From: Paragonimus skrjabini miyazakii
Lineage: Eukaryota > Platyhelminthes > Trematoda > Plagiorchiida > Troglotrematidae
Assembly: GCA_014338405.1 (NCBI GenBank)
Contig: JTDE01002903.1
Coordinates: forward strand, 1 to 64,000
Reading direction: 5' to 3'
Length of the DNA: 64,000 bases
Part shown: in pieces, positions 60,556-64,000 of the stretch
Layout: each line of letters opens with the position of its first letter
How positions within the stretch are numbered: the stretch's first letter is position 1
The notes under the pieces: model-generated
Databases searched by the model: none
What the model was told of the DNA's origin: nothing
Seen by the model: only the letters and a program-made list of their open reading frames with translations
Made by a program: the position numbers and the translations under genes

Positions 60556-61902
60556 TCCCAGCCGTGACAACAGTATGCTCTATTGATGTGCCCTAGTAGG
60601 AGCGAAGGTCGAGCATAGTGACTCTTATCGTAGAGGCTGACTGGTGCGTCTGTATGAACGTGATAGTTACGATCAAATTGTACGGTGTTCATCCTACATG
60701 TCGTTTTTATTTCCGCTAACTACTGTCAACTGCAGTGACCATGATCCACCGAATGTTTCATGCAGGCGTAACCCATAATATTATCCAGAAACTGACCAAG
60801 TGTGTGTCGGTGATCTACTTTCCAAACTTTCTGCCCTGGGACTGAGGAGCAAATGGGAATAACATTGACATATGAAGTATTAGGTGACAGCTGTCGAACT
60901 TCCCGTTGTTTCCTCGGCAAGAGTTTGGCGATTCTGATGATGATGACGTTTCGGAGGTGTGCGAATTAAGAGAGGTTGCGATTCGCAAAACGTGACCTGG
61001 CGCGTTGCTCTACGGAATAACAGTATTTTATGTTACGTTCCCTGAAATTTATTTTATTTTATCGCAACGAAATTATCACCCTACACGGTGACGTTAATTG
61101 AAGACCATTTGATAAGCTGTCCATACGTGCTGAGGGTATCAGTGCTTGAGCTAAAATATCAGTTTTAATCACTAGTATGCTTAGTTTACTAGAGAATGTT
61201 CAACTTTTGTTAATCTGGTTTTTCAACTATAGTAGAGTGGTTTGTATGCCAGTAAATTATAGACAGGAACAATAGATATAACAATTAGTGTCTTCAACTA
61301 AAATCAATGGTTCAGTATAACTATTTGCAATAGCACCGAAGTTCATACGATATAAAAATTTGAACCTTAGAAGTATGTGCACATGGAGCCAGCAAATTTC
61401 CCCAAAAACAGTGTAAACAATACAGGAAAGAAACGAGGGATATTCTGTATCACTTATGTAACCCGAGTTGAGCCACATAATCGGATGACACGGTTTTCAG
61501 TATCTATATTTCGACTACTGACAAGGAAAGTTGAATTTACTATGAGAACTCATTAGGATGATGCAGACGGCGGGTCTCCAATCCTGTTGTCCAAACGTTA
61601 GCCTGGTGTATAGAATCTGAAAACGGTCATAGCATCTTAATTTGCTATCGAAGCTCCTGAGAGAAGTCGATCCTTCCTAAACAGTTATACTTCTCAATTA
61701 TCCTTTCCTGTGAGTTCGCGGTTAACTTGCCATCTGTATGACACACGCTTACGTAGTCTGTCTATATATTTTGAAATTCACTGGCTGAACTTCATCATAC
61801 CTTGTTCATCATTATACTTGTTCAATTCAGTCATGATCGATGGTCAGTTATCGAAACACGTAGATTGCTGATCGTCTTCTTTGTTTGACTGGATCTGACC
61901 AG

Positions 61903-62067
61903 AACAACGCGAATACTGAGAGTGTGACCAGTGCATACAAAATTTACCATGGCAGTAGCATTGCACAGTGGGCTCACTCAAAGAAAATGTATCAGTCTGG
62001 TGTATCATCCGTGACCTATATTGGTAACTCTCTTCCTAAAATATTTTTAAGGATGTTGGTCCCATGG
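61903..62067 (+). other. Candidate exon, unknown function
   Basis: A pyrimidine-containing acceptor (CTTCTTTGTTTGACTGGATC...CAG) is followed by 55 codons in phase 0, encoding ESVTSAYKIYHGSSIAQWAH and VTYIGNSLPKIFLRMLVPW. The donor GTATGT follows. An alternative donor at TATATTG|GTAACT would give phase 1 and would fit the next segment's frame. The family is not recognised. Confidence 0.35.
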
Positions 62068-62368
62068 GTATGTTCTAAAAATACGTGTGTGTGAAAATTG
62101 TCAGTGAAGATGTTGATATAAAAAAAATCGTACACTCGGTAACGGCAATAAACCAACCAACCCTGCACAATGTAGAGTATGATCAAGTGAATGATTGATA
62201 TTTTAGATCATCCTGATTGTTTTTTTTTGGGTGGGTGGGGTAGAGTCCAATTATTTTGTATGCGTGTCATAACTTTATTACGTAGAACGACATTGGTACT
62301 ATCATGAATCATGTATTGACTAGCAAGTTGTTGGTTTAATGTGACACATAGACTGTTTGTCATTTCAG

Positions 62369-62809
62369 GAGGTTCAACTACCACTACAAATGTACCGGAT
62401 TCACTCTCTCTTACACTCAGCGTGTTAGAAGTCAATAGTTGCTAGCCGTTATGGTTCTCATTCGTCATTAGCTGTGGAATTGGAGTATCCAGTTGTTGCT
62501 GTTCGTTCTACACAACAAAAAGGTGTAAACAATTCATATCGGCCCCTAGCTGAACATCATATACGTGATCGTAAAGCTGATAGTACTAAACAGATAAAAG
62601 GTCACACAGTGAGGAAGCAGGTGTCATGGATCGAAGCAGCTGTCTGACCGTCCGACAGGTACATTCAGAAAGGTCCCAGTGGATGGAAAGCTAAGGATGT
62701 CGCTTTGATCAGATTTCAAATCCAGGGTGAGATTGGACTTGTTGAGACCTTCACAAAAATACACCGGTTACTCATAAAATTATTGATGAACCGTCGGGGA
62801 CTGAGATAG
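62369..62809 (+). pseudogene. Coding-like segment with interruptions, unknown family
   Basis: A strong acceptor (GTTTGTCATTTCAG) ends at 62,368. The frame most obviously coding runs 62,429-62,647: VASRYGSHSSLAVELEYPVV, then SYRPLAEHHIRDRKADS and KQVSWIEAAV, ended by TGA. The same frame then continues PSDRYIQKGPSGWKAKD and EIGLVETFTKIHRLL to TAG at 62,807. No single frame joins the strong acceptor to this frame, so either a short intron, a frameshift or decay is involved. It may be a 3' exon of the gene suggested at 59.3 and 61.9 kb, or a fragment of an unrecognised element. Confidence 0.35.
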
Positions 62810-62814
62810 TTACG

Positions 62815-64000
62815 AGTAAAACCTCATACAGTTGATAGCCATGACTCTATTCTGAAATACTTTTCGATCGATGCATTTTTATAATCATTATACTAGACCT
62901 TTGTTTATAGCAGAAGTCAACAGTAATACCAACCCTAATCCGAACCGGATTTGAAACTTCGACGGTCGTACTTTTAATTAAAACATGTTGATCACATGAC
63001 AAGATTAACTGATCCATCGCATCCGGACGTTCAGTTCATGTCCTTGTCTGATTTTCTTGGAAACGTTATGAAATGATGAATAAGAAGACCTGCTGACGAT
63101 ATTGATCAGCAAATCACTTTCGGACAACCGAGCAAGACATCAATTTGAAAAAAATATTTTGTAAAACCTCAACAGGTCTTTGCAGAAAAAATTAGTCGTC
63201 TACGTCTCTTGAAGCGGTCGAAATTCATTAACAAACACACTGGACTGAGTTAGAAAGGAATGAGTTACACGCGACCTGAAGCTCTCTCACCTAAAATGTT
63301 ACTATCAGTAGTGTGGATGGTAATTCCCGATCAGCTGGAATGAGTGTGATTCATCTGAAGATGCTTATGTGAAATGACTGTATTCGACTGAAGAGTCGAG
63401 AACTAACTAGCTAGAATGCACAGTCCAAACCGAATACATCACCTCCAGGTTGATTATCAAACATATACCTCATCGCGTACATGTTCATGGTGATTAGTTA
63501 ACAGCCGGCATTAACCTGTGGAACCATACTCAGTCTGACTTAGCAATCAATTTAAACCGCGAATCAGTTAACACTTGTTCCTCCAAATGAGCTGTAGTAC
63601 GTGATAAGAGGATATGGTCAGCTATCATCTACCGTCTGTCCTAATCTGAATGGCTACTGCTCTGGAAGACGATCATTTGAAACGAAGAAGCTGAGACGAA
63701 ATTATAGAAACCTATGGCTAGATTATTACGTTTTTTTGGTTTAGTCTGCTCTGCTTACATACCTAGTCCGAAGGTTTAATATATAACCATCTTTTCATCA
63801 AAACTGATGATGTAGATATAGACATGTTGTGAGGACTATAATGGAACATTTATAATGGTTATGAATATCACTACCATGTTTCGCTGTTGAATCAAGGTTT
63901 ATATAAATACTACATTTCAGCCACAAGTTATTCAACTTTACAGTTTTAGTGGATAAACATTTTTTTAATATTTTGGTAGTTTTGTTAAAATAACATTTGT
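62815..64000. other. Intergenic, nothing supported
   Basis: AT-rich to the window end, without recognised features. Confidence 0.45.

Noticed and set aside
1..64000. CRISPR arrays, bacterial operons, integrated viruses
   Set aside because: No regularly spaced direct repeats, no ribosome-binding-site-led gene series and no capsid or envelope-like coding regions were seen.

Overview
The window looks like nuclear DNA of a parasitic flatworm, most likely a digenean fluke. It has no bacterial gene layout or operons. It carries one multi-exon homeobox gene in a large excess of non-coding sequence, plus decayed retroelements of kinds familiar from trematode genomes: RTE-like and CR1/Jockey-like non-LTR elements, Penelope-like elements with a GIY-YIG domain, and short retroposons that carry hammerhead ribozymes. 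The species assignment is inference from these repeat types.

The main gene is a SIX-family (SIX4/5-like) homeobox transcription factor on the minus strand. One exon (27,558-28,061) encodes the SIX domain and most of the homeodomain. A second exon (12,316-12,972) encodes the recognition-helix end of the homeodomain (VSNWFKN) and the C-terminal tail. A phase-0 GT-AG intron of about 14.6 kb separates them. That intron contains a Penelope-like copy between long inverted repeats (13.8-15.5 kb), a degraded RTE copy (18.4-19.7 kb), a hammerhead SINE (22.65-23.0 kb) and a GC-rich coding-like repeat (23.2-23.75 kb). The start of the gene, upstream of 28,061 on the minus strand, was not found.

Layout. 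At 0-2.1 kb are an RTE endonuclease fragment, a Penelope RT fragment and a perfect 77-bp palindrome. At 5.65-6.35 kb is GC-rich repeat R1. At 7.7-12 kb are more copies of the palindromic repeat R2 and a hammerhead SINE with one inverted arm and target-site duplications. The SIX gene spans 12.3-28.1 kb. A Penelope-like fragment with RT and GIY-YIG parts lies just upstream of it (28.77-29.78 kb). At 31.4-32.9 kb are a CR1-like RT fragment and a tRNA-derived SINE. At 37.2-37.6 kb is a possible solo LTR. At 39.7-40.6 kb are two coding-like minus-strand segments. From 41 to 60.6 kb there are scattered SINE-A and SINE-B copies and a CR1-like 3' end. At 59.3-62.8 kb is a weak trail of possible plus-strand exons of unknown function.

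The most notable finding is a tRNA-derived SINE family (SINE-A here). Its body contains a complete type I hammerhead ribozyme with a minimal helix III, resembling the schistosome Sm-alpha retroposon type. At least two copies have every core element in place. Two other copies form inverted-arm composites bounded by perfect 11-bp and 13-bp target-site duplications.
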